A model generated the notes under the pieces. It saw nothing but the letters and a program-made list of their open reading frames with translations. It made no database searches and had not been told where the DNA came from. From Palaemon carinicauda (lineage: Eukaryota > Arthropoda > Malacostraca > Decapoda > Palaemonidae), in contig NC_090766.1 in the NCBI RefSeq assembly GCF_036898095.1, forward strand, positions 40,986,209 through 41,050,208: a stretch of DNA of 64,000 nucleotides. The letters run 5' to 3'. The translations under genes and the position numbers were made by a program. Shown piece by piece: positions 13,456 to 23,660 of the stretch (the stretch's first letter is position 1; each line of letters starts with the position of its first letter).

Positions 13456-14805
13456 GAACATTGTCGAAGATGTCTTTTTTAACACTGCAGTATCTAATAT
13501 ACATATGAATATTCCAGTATTGTACACAATATCAGAAATGAATTGCATGAGAACTGGTTAAAAATGTAAGTGACAATAGGGCACTCTTCTTTATACTTCA
13601 CTCATATTTACAGTAAAATGTACTCCACTATATACAGTACTCAACTGCACTGTGTTTTGTGTTATGTATACACTATATACTACGCCTCACCTCAGTTTAT
13701 TGCCATAATACTTAAGACTTCATCTATGTTTTAAAGTGCTTCCAGAACACAAAAATGACCTCGATTTTTGCTCAGGCAGCATCTGTAACGTTTAAATTGC
13801 TTGCAGATTACTCTAATTACTGCCAGATCTTTGTTTAGACAGCAACCTTAACATTTAAAACACTACCAGAAGACGAAAATTATTGCCTTATCTACTCGTC
13901 AGGCATGACAAGCCAAAACAATAAAAACGGCGGCAGGCAGCCGCCTTCAGTCCAGCAAATAAAATAATCGTCTTCATTGTATTTAACACTACTCAAACAT
14001 TCATGAAGTAGATAAATATAGTTAAGTTACTAGCATTGAATTCACTAATGAAACTATAAAATAACCTTCTGTACAATAACTTAAACACAATAGTATCTAC
14101 ACAAACTTGTGTGTATACGGCTATTTGTACATTTCTCTTTTGATAAAAACATACTTAACAGTATTATAAACAGTATTGTAAAGTAATAAAGTCAAACATC
14201 ACCTGTAATCATCTGATATTGATTTTATATGAAAGGGGATTACTTGCCGACATCTGAAAGTAAGAGGTATTTGAGATAGGGTATTCATACCCTAGGATAA
14301 GGTATTTGAGTTAGGCTATTCATACCCAACGCTAAAATTTTACTCTCGAGTACTTGTACGATAACGATTTGGCAACAATTCAAGCTATGGATGACCTCCG
14401 AGTCCCCATTATGTGTACGATAACGATTTTGGGAACAATTCAAGCTACGAATGGCCTCTTGAGTCCCCATTGTGTTCGTTGGTTGTGGACCAAGTATGAA
14501 TATAGTAAGAAAACATTCTATACAAAAATTTAATATTCATACAATGTTTTATGAACCGAGTAATACGGTAAAGGGTAGGACTAATGTGATCTATAAATCT
14601 TATATAGCGTTCACTTATTAAAAAATAAACTTAAAATAGCCTCCTATCATTTAAATGCATTGTGTAAAGCTATGCTGACATCATCGTTCATGCCTACCTA
14701 TTCATCAACTCTGTTGTGTGAACAACATTCAAGGGCAGGCCTGGCAAGATGTGCATGCCATTTGCAAAGTGGGCATGCCCACCCATCTGCATAGGTCTTA
14801 AGGTT

Positions 14806-14892
14806 AGGCACAACAAACCTAGGTTATGTACGGTTAGGCACAGCAAAGTTATGCTGTGCGAGGGTATCCACAACAAAGCTAGGCTATCAAAG
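14806..14892. repeat. 30-bp minisatellite, left part (split by DIRS-a)
   Basis: About three imperfect units with phrases GGCACAACAAACCTAGGTTA and CACAACAAAGCTAGGCTAT. The unit breaks off at CAAAG, immediately followed by the DIRS-a terminus GTTTTTGGG. The same unit resumes at 23418. Confidence 0.8.
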
Positions 14893-15250
14893 TTTTTGGG
14901 CTCAAGCCATGACGTCCTGATGGAAGGTTCCTTCAATAGCTTCCTAGGATATATTTAACTACAGTGGATATTCCAAGAGAATTAAACTAAAGGTTATCAC
15001 AGAATTCTAACTTCTGGTGCGAGTACCCTAAAGGTTTCCCTCTAGGATATCGTATATAAACAGGGGACGCATGTATTAACACGCAACATAGCTATCTACA
15101 CCCCATATAGAGTTAAGACTTCGATATGTAAAGGTGGCTGAGTAACTGAGGAGCCGTTCCACAGTTACACTCATCCGTGGCTGCTTTTGGTACTTGAGAC
15201 CTAAACAAACGGGCGCCATTGCTAAATGACGTCACGTCTGTCCTCATCCT
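14893..15250 (+). repeat. DIRS-a left terminus and inverted terminal repeat
   Basis: Positions 14906-15250 are the reverse complement of 23027-23372 with scattered mismatches. Recognisable anchors are GACGTCCTGATGGAAGGTTC at the outer side and ATGACGTCACGTCTGTCCTC at the inner side. The outermost 13 bases (TTTTTGGGCTCAA) are not part of the inverted repeat and are matched only in the ICR. Confidence 0.92.
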
Positions 15251-15319
15251 TTCGCCTGTAGCTTCTTTGCTAAGTCGGATTTTTCCCGAGTGCTTACTTT
15301 ATCAGCTTGCATTGCCGTT

Positions 15320-15355
15320 ATGTCGCTACCTTCGGCCTCGCCTTCTTCTGGAAAG
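15320..15355 (+). promoter_or_regulatory. Candidate short first exon of DIRS-a ORF1
   Basis: ATG followed by eleven codons reading M-S-L-P-S-A-S-P-S-S-G-K, then TTGAGTA. DIRS-b has the counterpart M-Q-S-P-A-S-S-A-S-G-K, also followed by TTGAGTA, at 53634-53666 on the - strand. Conservation between two diverged copies suggests function. TTGAGT resembles a GTGAGT donor whose first G is changed, and a junction there would be in phase with the acceptor at 17540. This exon model is inference; the donor is not canonical in either copy. Confidence 0.35.
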
Positions 15356-17523
15356 TTGAGTACCAGGTCCCAGTATTGTTTAAATAAGCTCTAGCCGTAA
15401 AGTAACTTCTACTTTTCGTAAAATATTGTGTTTTGTGGCAGAGCTGTGCCGATACCGGACGGCGCCATTTTATGGCGCCGCTGTTCATGTTGCATGCTTT
15501 ATTTAGTTAGCCAGAACAGCCTTCTCCGATCATTTAACTAATTAATATTATTAGTTATTTAGTCTTCATAGCTAGGGAATCTTTATATCGTGTTTTAGCG
15601 CTCATCAGACTCAGTCGCTGTTCGACCCCATACTAGATCGCTAGCTTAGCCCCTAGGCTGGACAGCCTAATGCTTGTTTTCATGCATGATATATACCAGT
15701 GTTCCTAAGTTAAGTTATGAAGATTGTGGTATTATTAAACATACTATTTACTGTGATGTAAATGTTTTCGCCTTCGGGGACCATATAAGGGACAGTGTTG
15801 ATTGTGTATCATCCCCTCCTAACCTAATGTAGGAACCCTTATATGCTCCCTTTACCCCCTGCCTGTGGGCATTCCCTCTGGGTAGACTTGCTTTCCCTTC
15901 TATATAGGGGAATCTCGTCTACAGCCAGAGTATTTATCGCTTCTCTGCCTACCCTAAGGGAATGACCCCCCCTTAGGGTCATGCCTTAGATATTAGGAAG
16001 GGCCCTGCCCTTCCTCAGTTGCACCTGGTTGGGTTACTCCTTCCTCCCTGCAACTAGCGATGAGTCTTTCAAGCTTTCCTAGCCTAGGAGTTAGTCCTCC
16101 TACTCTAGGTTAAGCTCTGGGGGTTGACTCTGCCTTATAGTTTGAGACGGTACATTAGTACCGTTCTCGATCTGGGCTACCTATCCTAGGTTAGGGAGCG
16201 TTCTCCCTTACCTCTGTCCTTAGTCCTACAACTCCTCCCTTGGGTGGAGTGATAGGGCTAACTTGTTCTCCTGCTAGCTGGCCGCTCTGGTAACTTACCC
16301 TTCATAGCGTTCTATGGGGTGGTTGCCGGCGGCGGTCCTGCTGGCGGGGGATTCCCCCTCTTTGAGGGCCCTCTATCCCTCCCTTTGGTTACCACAGGCA
16401 CCCAGCCACCTGCCGGCTCCCTGCCGCCAGATGTTAGGAGTATCCACTCCTATCATGATTGCACTCTCTCCGGAGGATGCCGGAGGGGTATAGGATCTTA
16501 CCCCTTCCATCCCTCTTTACCTTTCTCTCTTTCTATCCTGGTGCCGGTCCCTTGCCGTCTCTACTGCCGGCGATAACCGCCACTGTCTCAGGTGACATTC
16601 TTTCATAAGATGCCTCCCCCCCTTTAAGACGTCAGCCTTCCGTGTGCCGGAGGCTGCCGCCTTCCGTCGACTTGCCGCTGACGTCCCACCCTTCATTTTA
16701 CCTAGTAACAGCCGGCCAACTTTCGGAGTCGGCCACCCGCATGCCGTCCTTGATTGCCGGCAATCTAGGTATACAACCACATACATATCTATCTTATGAA
16801 TTGATTCAAGACTCACCATGCCGTCGGCCTTCGGCTGCCCGAGCCACCGCCCCCTGCCAACGACCCGCCACTCTGCCGGCGGTCACCACTATGGTATTAT
16901 CCTTATAGATACTCAGTGTGTCTGCCTTGATGCCTTCCACCCTGCAGGACCGGCCTCCTCTGTGCCATCGGTCTGCCGACACCCTCATGAGACGTTAAGG
17001 GACATGTACCCCTTCCCTGGCTGCCGGCAACATGCCAACAGTCAATATACTGCAGCCAGATGGCTTGGCCACTTCCATATAGGTATTGTCTTACCATCCA
17101 AGATTGTGGCTATGCTGTTTGATTGCACATTACAATAACTCCAGCATACTCTGTGTATCTTATTGCAGTCGATTGCCGGAACCTACTTTTAATAAGGGGT
17201 TTATCCTATGCCCCCTCTCACCCAGGGATCTGAGTGGTCTCAAACCCTTTTACACTCTGTGGACAATTCCTGTTAAAAGCCTAGCTTGGCTCATCCATAC
17301 GGATTTCCCTCATTGTGACCTTCGGGCACAAAGGAATTGTCTACGGATAAGGTTACGGTAACCGGCAGGGCAGGATTCACAAGTATGTGTATCTACTTCC
17401 TTTCCCGCTCATCAATCTTAAGCATTAATATGTTCTTATAATTAAGTTATTCTTAATTTTCGATTAAGTTATCCTTAATTTTAGAGTAATGTAAGTCATT
17501 CTTATGCCTTCCATGTACTCATG

Positions 17524-17540
17524 ATCTCTTTCTTTTACAG
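17524..17540 (+). promoter_or_regulatory. Splice-acceptor-like site before DIRS-a ORF1
   Basis: A pyrimidine-rich tract ends in CTTTTACAG, directly followed by GAGGAGTATCTG, the first codons of the conserved ORF1 reading. DIRS-b has CTTTACAG followed by GAGGACCATGTG at the same place (51190-51206, - strand). There is no good ATG at the start of this reading, which fits translation from an upstream exon. Confidence 0.5.
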
Positions 17541-19500
17541 GAGGAGTATCTGAAGTGTGAGAGTAAATTCTGCGGGGTGAAGCGCCCGGACTTCTACGCG
17601 CACAAGGCGTGCCGGACACACGCCCCCTGCGCCGCCAAGAAAGGCGACTTGAAGTATTGGGACCCGCAGAGCTGTACAGTCTGCAAAAGTCTTCTTGTCG
17701 AGGTGTTCGACGATCCTCCTTCTGCGGAGGCAAGGGACATTGCTAGGGAGAAGCTACGCAAATGGGTGCGTGGCTTCCAGAAGAATGCCATTGGACCGTA
17801 TCTTCCCAACGAAGACTTGAGGGCCTTGCTTTTCCCAAAAGCATCAAAAGATTCAGTGGTCCCCCGTGATCAGATCCCCACCGTCCAGATCGTGGTGGAA
17901 CCTGATGTAGTCATGGCACAGTCCATGCGTGAGTGCCATCTTGATTCCGACAACGCGGAACGTATGTCAGAAGTGTCGGAAGAGACGGAGAAGAACCTCA
18001 TGGGCAAGGAACTCGAATATGAGGAAGATCGGGTGGAATACCCTGATTCGGAGACCGAGGTCGCTCCTGCTCCCCCAGCAACTCCTGCACCGTCCGAGGA
18101 ACCTGTTCCTTCGACTTCTTCCACCCCGGACCCTCTTCCATCGGCCACTCAAGAGGTCTTCAAGATGCTTGAAGCCCTCATGGAAAAGAAGCTACGAGAA
18201 ACTCAGGAACAATTCCGGACAACTCTCTTCAGCTTCAAACAACCGAAAAGGATTTCGGTTAAGGACCTCCCCACCTGCTCGGAAGCTAACCCATGGAGAT
18301 ACGCCGAGCATATGCCAATTACAACTGGCAAGATTTACATCAGTGAAAGGATTGGCTCTATCTTGCTGGAAGAAGTGGAGTTCTTCCCAAATTTCGAGGC
18401 TTATCCGAACTGTTACGTCCGGCTCAGGTCTGAACCAGCCTCAAAGGAGGAGACCGAACCAAAAGAAGTTATTGTGTTCGATCTCGCGAAAGCCCAAGCT
18501 ATGTTAGCTCAGGCGGTGAAGAGTAGGGGTTTCATTAACTCCAAGATGCCGGCGCTTAGCAAGAAGCACCCAATCTTTGTTGCGCCAAATTCTGCGACCT
18601 TCCCCTTCATCGAAAAGGCCTTCACAGCTGTCCTAAAGGCAGTGGAGGAAGGGAAACCTTGCCCTGCACTGGAGGAGTGCAGACCCTTCTCCATTACTCT
18701 TCCCCCCCGATGACAGGCAGTAGAAAGACATCCAGTCGACCTTCACGGTAGGGAAACTGGAGCCTGACGTAGCCGGTCGTCAATTCAATGAGGACCTCCC
18801 AAGGCTGAACGATCACCTCCTTCGCAGGGAACAGGATACGAAGGAGAGACTCGCCGCGTCGCTGTCCCATCAGGTATAGCTTGAACTCATGGCTGGGGAT
18901 ACTAGAGTCCCGGACTTTTATATGGTCCTAGCTAAGTCGCACCTGGCGACTGTAACCAAGGATCTATATAGCTTCACTAGGGCTCGCAGAGCCTGTCGTG
19001 AATTCGTGTTTGCTAACGCGACAGTGAAACACGAACCCCGGAGGCTGATTTCCTCCAATATCTGGGGCAAGTATCTCTTCCCATCTACCTTGGTGAAAGA
19101 GATAGTGGACAAAGCTGCCACGGAGAATGGGAACCTTCTCTATAAGTGGGGCATGTCCCGCAAGAGGAAGTCCTCTCAGGATGATGGCCCTCAGCCTAAG
19201 AGGAAAGCTTCGAAGCCCAAACCCCAGCAACGTCAACAGAGATGACAGTTTTCGGGTCCCGCTACTCCCCAAGTGGCTACGCAGCCCCAACAGACCTTTC
19301 AGTTGGTCCCCCAACCGGAGGTGTCGCAGTCACCGGTCTTCACCCCTGCATACGAGCAACACTCGACTAACTTTCGTCCCAGAGGTAGGGGCTCAGGCAG
19401 AGGCTCCGACAGAGATTCATCTCGCCGTCCCTACAGAGGCAGAGGAGGAAGGGGAGCTAGCGGCCGAGGTGGCAAACCCTCGGGACACTAGAAGCAATGA
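17541..19500 (+). pseudogene. DIRS-a ORF1 (gag-like, zinc-binding and RGG-rich), disrupted
   Basis: The reading runs from the acceptor at 17540 for about 650 codons. The N-terminus has paired cysteines and histidines (C-E-S-K-F-C, then H-K-A-C-R-T-H-A-P-C, then C-T-V-C), a plausible zinc-binding module. The middle is acidic and proline-rich, and the C-terminus is an arginine-glycine tail (R-G-R-G-S-G-R-G, R-G-R-G-G-R-G) typical of nucleic-acid binding. Breaks: a seven-C run near 18702-18708 shifts the frame; TAG stops lie near 18721 and 18877; TGA lies at 19243. The ancestral stop is AAG-CAA-TGA at 19495-19500, where ORF2 begins in another frame. The colinear DIRS-b protein is longer-lived (492 codons open), which lets the breaks here be located. 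The role, binding element RNA in particles, is inferred from position. Confidence 0.8.
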
Positions 19501-20930
19501 TGTGCTTCCGGTGGGAGGAAGACTCCGCCAATTCCAGGATCATTGGACCTTCAATCCCTGGGCACACAGCATCGACAAGAAGGGACTGGGCTGGAGCTGG
19601 ACTCATCCACCCCCAGCCTTCCAGCAATTCTTCCAACAGTCAACCCCCCTCCTGGAAGAATATGTCCTGGAACTCTTGAACAAGGTGATCAGGAGGGTAA
19701 AGTCAACCAGGTTCCAAGGGAGACTCTTTTGCGTTCCCAAGAAAGACTACGATAAACTCAGTCATTCTAGACAAATTCATTGCGAACAAGAAATTCAAGA
19801 TGCTGACTCTGCAACAAATAAGGACCCTCTGCCTCAAAGGGCTTACACGGTCTCCATAGACCTGGCGGATGCCTACTGGCACATCCCAATGAATCATTAC
19901 GCTTCATCCTACCTAGGATTTCGACTCCAAAGGAAAAGTCCGCCTTCAGGGCCATGCCCTTCAGGCTCAACGTGGCTCCACGGATCTTCACCAAGCTGGC
20001 AGACGCAATCGTCCAACAGCTCCGTCTTCAGGGCGTCCAAGTGATGGCCTACCTGGACGACTGGTTAGTCTGGTCGACATCACCCGAAGATTGTGTGAGA
20101 GCCTTCAACAAAGTCACCCAGTTCCTAGAGCATCTGGGCTTCAAGATAAACGCCGAGAAATCTCGCCTCTCTCCAGCTCAGAAGTTCCAATGGTTGGGAA
20201 TCCATTGGGATCTTCAGTCACACCGCCTTTCCATCCCACAGAAGAAAAGGAAGGAAATACCAGGGTCTGTCAGAAGGCTTCTAAAATCCAAACGGATCTC
20301 AAGACGACAGCAGGAACAAGTCCTCGGCTCTCCACAGTTCGCCTCTGTGACAAACCCAGTGCTTCGTGCACAGCTAAAGATGCCGCGGGAGTCTGGAGAG
20401 GTTTCGCATCCATTGCTCGAAGAGACCTCAAGAGACGGCTTCCAAACAGACTAAGCTTACTCTTAAAGCCGTGGTCAGAAGCAAAGGCCCTGAAAAGGTC
20501 CATTCCTCTTCAACACCCACCTCCATCGATCAACATCCACACGGACGCTTCACTGGAGGGTTGGGGAGGTCACTCTCACCAACAACAGGTTCAAGGAACA
20601 TGGTCTCCCCTATTCAAGACGTTCCACATCAACATCTTGGAGGCCATGGCCGTTCTTCTCACCCTGAAGAAACTCTCCCCGCCTCCCTCGATCCATATTC
20701 GTCTGACTCTAGACAACTCGGTGGTAGTCAGATGTCTCAATCGTCAGGGCTCGAGATCGCCCCAGATAAATCAGGTACTTCTTCCGATCTTTCGTCTGGC
20801 AGAAAAGAAGAAATGTCACCTGCCTGCAGTTCACCTACAAGGATTCCGCAACGTGACGGCAGAAGCTCTATCAAGGACAAGCCCAATAGAGTCGGAATGG
20901 TCTCTAGACGCAAGGTCATTCTCCATCTCT
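19498..20930 (+). pseudogene. DIRS-a ORF2: reverse transcriptase and RNase H region, disrupted
   Basis: Fragments in several frames. The RT part has V-S-I-D-L-A-D-A-Y-W-H-I (motif A, near 19850), the P-F-x-L-N-V-A-P-R-I-F block (near 19960) and the catalytic Y-L-D-D-W-L-V-W (near 20050). RNase H has H-T-D-A-S-L-E-G-W-G (near 20535), L-E-A-M-A-V (near 20638), L-D-N-S-V-V-V-R-C-L (near 20710) and finally A-E-A-L-S-R (near 20860), where DIRS-b has A-D-A-L-S-R, so the last acidic residue is changed from Asp to Glu. A small deletion near 19760 removes the segment between D-K-L and K-F that DIRS-b keeps and shifts the frame. The start overlaps the end of ORF1. Neighbouring domains follow in the order known for DIRS1-like elements. 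Confidence 0.88.
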
Positions 20931-21235
20931 CGCCAAGTCCCAGAACTTCAGATCGATCTCTTCGCGACGAGCGACAACAATCAACTTCCTCGATATGTGG
21001 CCCCGTACGAGGACCCCAAGGCAGAAGCAGTGGATGCCATGTCACTGGATTGGAACAGATGGTCCAAGATATACCTGTTCCCCTCTCCCAACCTTCTGCT
21101 GTAAGTCCTCTCCAAACTGAGAACCTTCAAAGGGACAGCGGCCCTAGTGGCTCCCAAGTGGCCCCGGAGCAATTGGTACCCCCTGGTTCTGGAGCTGCAG
21201 CCCACGCTGATTCCCCTACCGGGTCCAGTTCTCTC
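20931..21235 (+). pseudogene. DIRS-a ORF2: methyltransferase-like segment, disrupted
   Basis: The reading L-Q-I-D-L-F-A-T-S-D-N-N-Q-L-P-R-Y, then V-D-A-M-S-L-D-W, then Y-L-F-P-S-P-N-L-L, then V-A-P-K-W-P-R-S-N-W-Y-P lies between RNase H and recombinase, where DIRS elements carry a DAM-like adenine-methyltransferase domain. The F-P-S-P (F-P-P-P in DIRS-b) would sit at the position of the usual N-P-P-Y/D-P-P-W catalytic motif, so activity is doubtful. An in-frame TAA at 21102 follows N-L-L-L; DIRS-b has N-L-L-M-K-V-L there. The domain name is inference from order and spacing. Confidence 0.5.
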
Positions 21236-22015
21236 TCAACAAGTACAGAAGTCGATGATTTCCACCTGCAAATCGGCCTTGACTAGACCACTCCTATATG
21301 CCTTCCAGATTGATCTGTTCAGTGATATCTTCAATAAACTGCCAAAGGCATGCGCTAGACTACGCCCAGCACCCCCATCAAAACCTATCTCCTGGTCCCT
21401 GGACAAGGTGCTCCATTTTGCTTCTAGCCTGGACAACGATTCATGCCCTCTGAAAGACTTGACTCAAAAAGTTATCTTTTTTTTGCTCTCGCCTCGGGAG
21501 CACGAGTCAGTGAAATAGTGGCATTATCAAGAGAAAAGGGTCATATCCTGTTCGCAGAGACAGGAGAGCTTACCCTCTTCCCCAATCCAACGTTTCTCGC
21601 TAAGAATGAACTACCCACCAAGAGATAGGGCCCTTGGAGAATCTGCCCCCTGAAGGAAGATGTCTCTCTATGCCCAGTGGAGAGTCTTAAGGTCTATCTT
21701 CAAAGAACTCCAGACTTCGGTGGAGGACAACTCTTCAAAGGAGAAACATCGGGTAGCGACCTGTCACTGAAACAACTAAGAGCGAAAATCACCTTCTTCA
21801 TTCGCAGAGCGGATCCTGACAGTACACCCGCAGGTCACGATCCTAGAAAAGTCGCTTCTTCTCTGAACTTCTTCCAGAGTATGGATTTCGAAAGCCTCAA
21901 GAGCTTTACAGGCTGGAAATCATCGCACGTTTTCTTCAAGCACTACGCAAAACAAGTGCACGAAGTTAAGCATTTCGTGGTAGCCGCAGGTAGTGTTATG
22001 AAACCTGCTGTTTAA
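21236..22015 (+). pseudogene. DIRS-a tyrosine recombinase, lacking its core-binding region
   Basis: The catalytic half is readable: arginine in S-G-A-R-V-S-E-I-V (near 21497), H-D-P-R-K (near 21838) and W-K-S-S-H-V-F-F-K-H-Y (near 21917), i.e. the R...H-x-x-R...Y set of tyrosine recombinases, which replace the DDE integrase in DIRS elements. Breaks: an eight-T run near 21477-21484 shifts the frame, and TAG at 21626 replaces the tryptophan codon seen in DIRS-b. Relative to DIRS-b, roughly 100 codons are missing between the S-T-S-T-(E/K)-V-D and C-K-S-A-L-T-R blocks (near 21250-21275). That stretch holds the N-terminal DNA-binding (core-binding) region in DIRS-b. The protein could not act alone. 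Confidence 0.88.
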
Positions 22016-22851
22016 CTCGGCATAGAACAGTGAGTTACTTGGGACTTTAACTCTACGGGTGCCTGTGTTGACCCTTTTGTGATACATAGTGATTTAATGG
22101 ACACTTAGTGTTTCTAATAGACTGTTCTTACCAAGGTGAAATGCCATAGACTTTACATGAGTGCCACATGGCCTAGGGCATTATGTGTTTTCTTTGAAAA
22201 AGACTGACGTTCCTCTGGAACTTGTTTCTAAAAAGTAAATTTTCTTTTCAGAATCAAGATTAAAGTCTTTATTTGCTATGTACATTATTCTTTTATTATT
22301 GTAAATAAACTCTATATTCATTATTGTAATTACTACCATAATGATCTGCAATCTTAGAAATAAAATGCCTATTTTATTCCATGTGCGTCTCTCTCCACTC
22401 CTATTCTTTATCAAGAAATATAAGATTCATTTACCCCTCTTTTCCCTGAAAAACGAGAAGAATATCTGTAATTATATTATATGCTCACTCATGCCTTGAT
22501 AATATTCCTATTCGAATATTAACCCTTGTCCTGTCTCCGAGACTAGAGCGATCTCTCCTCCAGGGGGAGTAGTAAATGTTATTTACTTACCTATGCTTGA
22601 TAATATTCCTACCCGAATATTAACCTTAGTCTTGTCTCCGAGTCCAGCGTGAACTCTCCACAGGGTGAGTAGCTCTTCAATGATCACTTTGAGATGTTCC
22701 TATTGTCTACCAGGACTTCCCTGCCAGGGGGGCAGGAAGCTAGTTCATCATAGAATCTCTGGTAAGGACATGTTCTATAATACTGTTCGAACCCCTTAGC
22801 ACTTGGCTTAAAAGGGGGAAAAATTCCACGATACACTAATTCTCTGGTACA
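22016..22851 (+). other. DIRS-a 3' non-coding region
   Basis: AT-rich, with AATAAA-like signals near 22304 and 22360. It contains a roughly 110-bp tandem duplication: TTGATAATATTCCTA...CGAATATTAACC...GTCTCCGAG occurs near 22495 and again near 22605. No ORF of note. Confidence 0.7.
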
Positions 22852-22947
22852 CTTCCATCAGGACGTCATGGCTTGAGCCCAAAAAACGGATTTTGAGCAA
22901 AGCGAAAAAACTATTTTTGGGTGAGATAGCCATGACGTCCTGATGGA
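22852..22947 (+). repeat. DIRS-a internal complementary region (ICR)
   Basis: A 96-bp block in two halves. The first (CTTCCATCAGGACGTCATGG through GCCCAAAAAA) is the reverse complement of the element's extreme left end at 14893-14926. The second (CGGATTTTGAGC through CCTGATGGA) is the reverse complement of the extreme right end at 23352-23417. The two halves abut exactly as the two termini would in a circle. This is the feature DIRS elements are thought to use as template to complete their ends. Confidence 0.93.
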
Positions 22948-23026
22948 CCCTCCCGTCTATTCTAGTTCAGCCTTTCAGGCCCCTCCCTGACCTGCTGTAT
23001 CATTGAGATTAGCAGAAGCTGAGCTC

Positions 23027-23417
23027 AGGATGAGGACGGAAGTGACGTCATTTAGCAATGGCGCCCGTTTGTTTACATCTCGAGTACCAAAAGCAGCCAC
23101 GGATGAGTGTAACTGTGGAACGGCTCCTCAGTTACCCAGCCACCTTTCCATATCGAAGTGTTAACTCTATATGGGGTGTGGATAGCTATGTGGCGTGTTA
23201 ATACATGCGTCCCCTGTTGATATAAGATACCCTAGAGGGAAACCTTTAGGGTACTCGCACCAGAAGTTAGAATTCTGTGATAACCTTTAGTTTAATTCTC
23301 TGGGAATATCTACTGTAGTTAAATATACCCTAGAAAGCTACTGAAGGAACCTTCCATCAGGACGTCACGGCTATCTCACCCAAAAATAGGTTTTTCGCTT
23401 CGCTCAAAATCCGTTTT
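23027..23417 (+). repeat. DIRS-a right inverted terminal repeat and terminus
   Basis: Positions 23027-23372 pair with 15250-14906. The outer 45 bases (23373-23417, ATCTCACCCAAAAATAGG through CAAAATCCGTTTT) are not in the left repeat and are matched only in the ICR. After GTTTT the host 30-bp minisatellite resumes. Confidence 0.92.
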
Positions 23418-23660
23418 ATGCACAACAAAGCTAGGCTATGTAAGATTATTCACAACAAAGCTGGGCTATGTAATGTTGTGTACAACAAAGTTAGGCTATG
23501 TAAAGTTAGGTGCAACAAAGCTAGGCTATGTAAAGTTAGGTGCAACAAAGCTAGGCTATGTAAAGTTAGGTACAACATAGCTAGGCTATGAAAAGTTAGG
23601 CACAAAAAAGCTAGGCTAACTAGGTTAGGGATAAAGCTAGGCTATACAAGGATTGGCAAG
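23418..23660. repeat. 30-bp minisatellite, right part
   Basis: About seven to eight units of CAACAAAGCTAGGCTATGTA plus AAGTTAGGTG. The units from 23509 to 23570 are nearly perfect and the array decays toward 23660. It is the continuation of the array at 14806-14892; the unit is interrupted at the AAAGTT step. Confidence 0.85.

Larger units (their letters stand above)
9325..14845. repeat. Duplicated 5-kb segment, copy B
   Basis: Second, complete-looking copy of the segment at 1-5167. It is longer because the 23-bp minisatellite (10715-11085) is expanded here. The order of landmarks is the same as in A. Beyond 14806 the sequence passes into a 30-bp minisatellite that has been split by the DIRS-a insertion at 14893. 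The non-repetitive parts (9325-10700, 11090-11600, 13460-14800) contain no recognisable gene. Confidence 0.85.
15251..17540 (+). other. DIRS-a 5' leader, non-coding, rich in TGCCGG
   Basis: A 2.3-kb leader between the left inverted repeat and ORF1. It is C/T-rich, with no long ORF that resembles a protein. From 16320 to 17360 it carries about 18 copies of TGCCG, many as TGCCGGC, and palindromic TGCCGGCA at 16756 and 17022. The DIRS-b leader also has several copies (51668, 52729, 52919). A short conserved ATG peptide lies at 15320 and a splice-acceptor-like site closes the region at 17540. Confidence 0.7.
14893..23417 (+). mobile_element. DIRS-type tyrosine-recombinase retrotransposon (DIRS-a), structurally complete, coding-dead
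   Basis: An 8.5-kb element with the diagnostic DIRS architecture: inverted terminal repeats (14906-15250 and 23027-23372), short non-repeated terminal extensions, an internal complementary region at 22852-22947, an ORF1, then reverse transcriptase with Y-L-D-D, RNase H, a methyltransferase-like segment and a tyrosine recombinase. There are no LTRs and no target-site duplication. Both junctions carry GTTTT (AAAGTTTTTGGG on the left, TCCGTTTTATG on the right), consistent with recombinase-mediated insertion at a short shared GTT/TTT. It lies inside a 30-bp minisatellite. Stops and frameshifts throughout the coding region show it is not autonomous. DIRS elements integrate as a circular DNA intermediate (established for the group). 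Confidence 0.93.

Noticed and set aside
23418..23660. CRISPR-like array
   Set aside because: The 30-bp units are contiguous without unique spacers, and the DNA is eukaryotic. The same applies to the 33-bp and 86-bp arrays.
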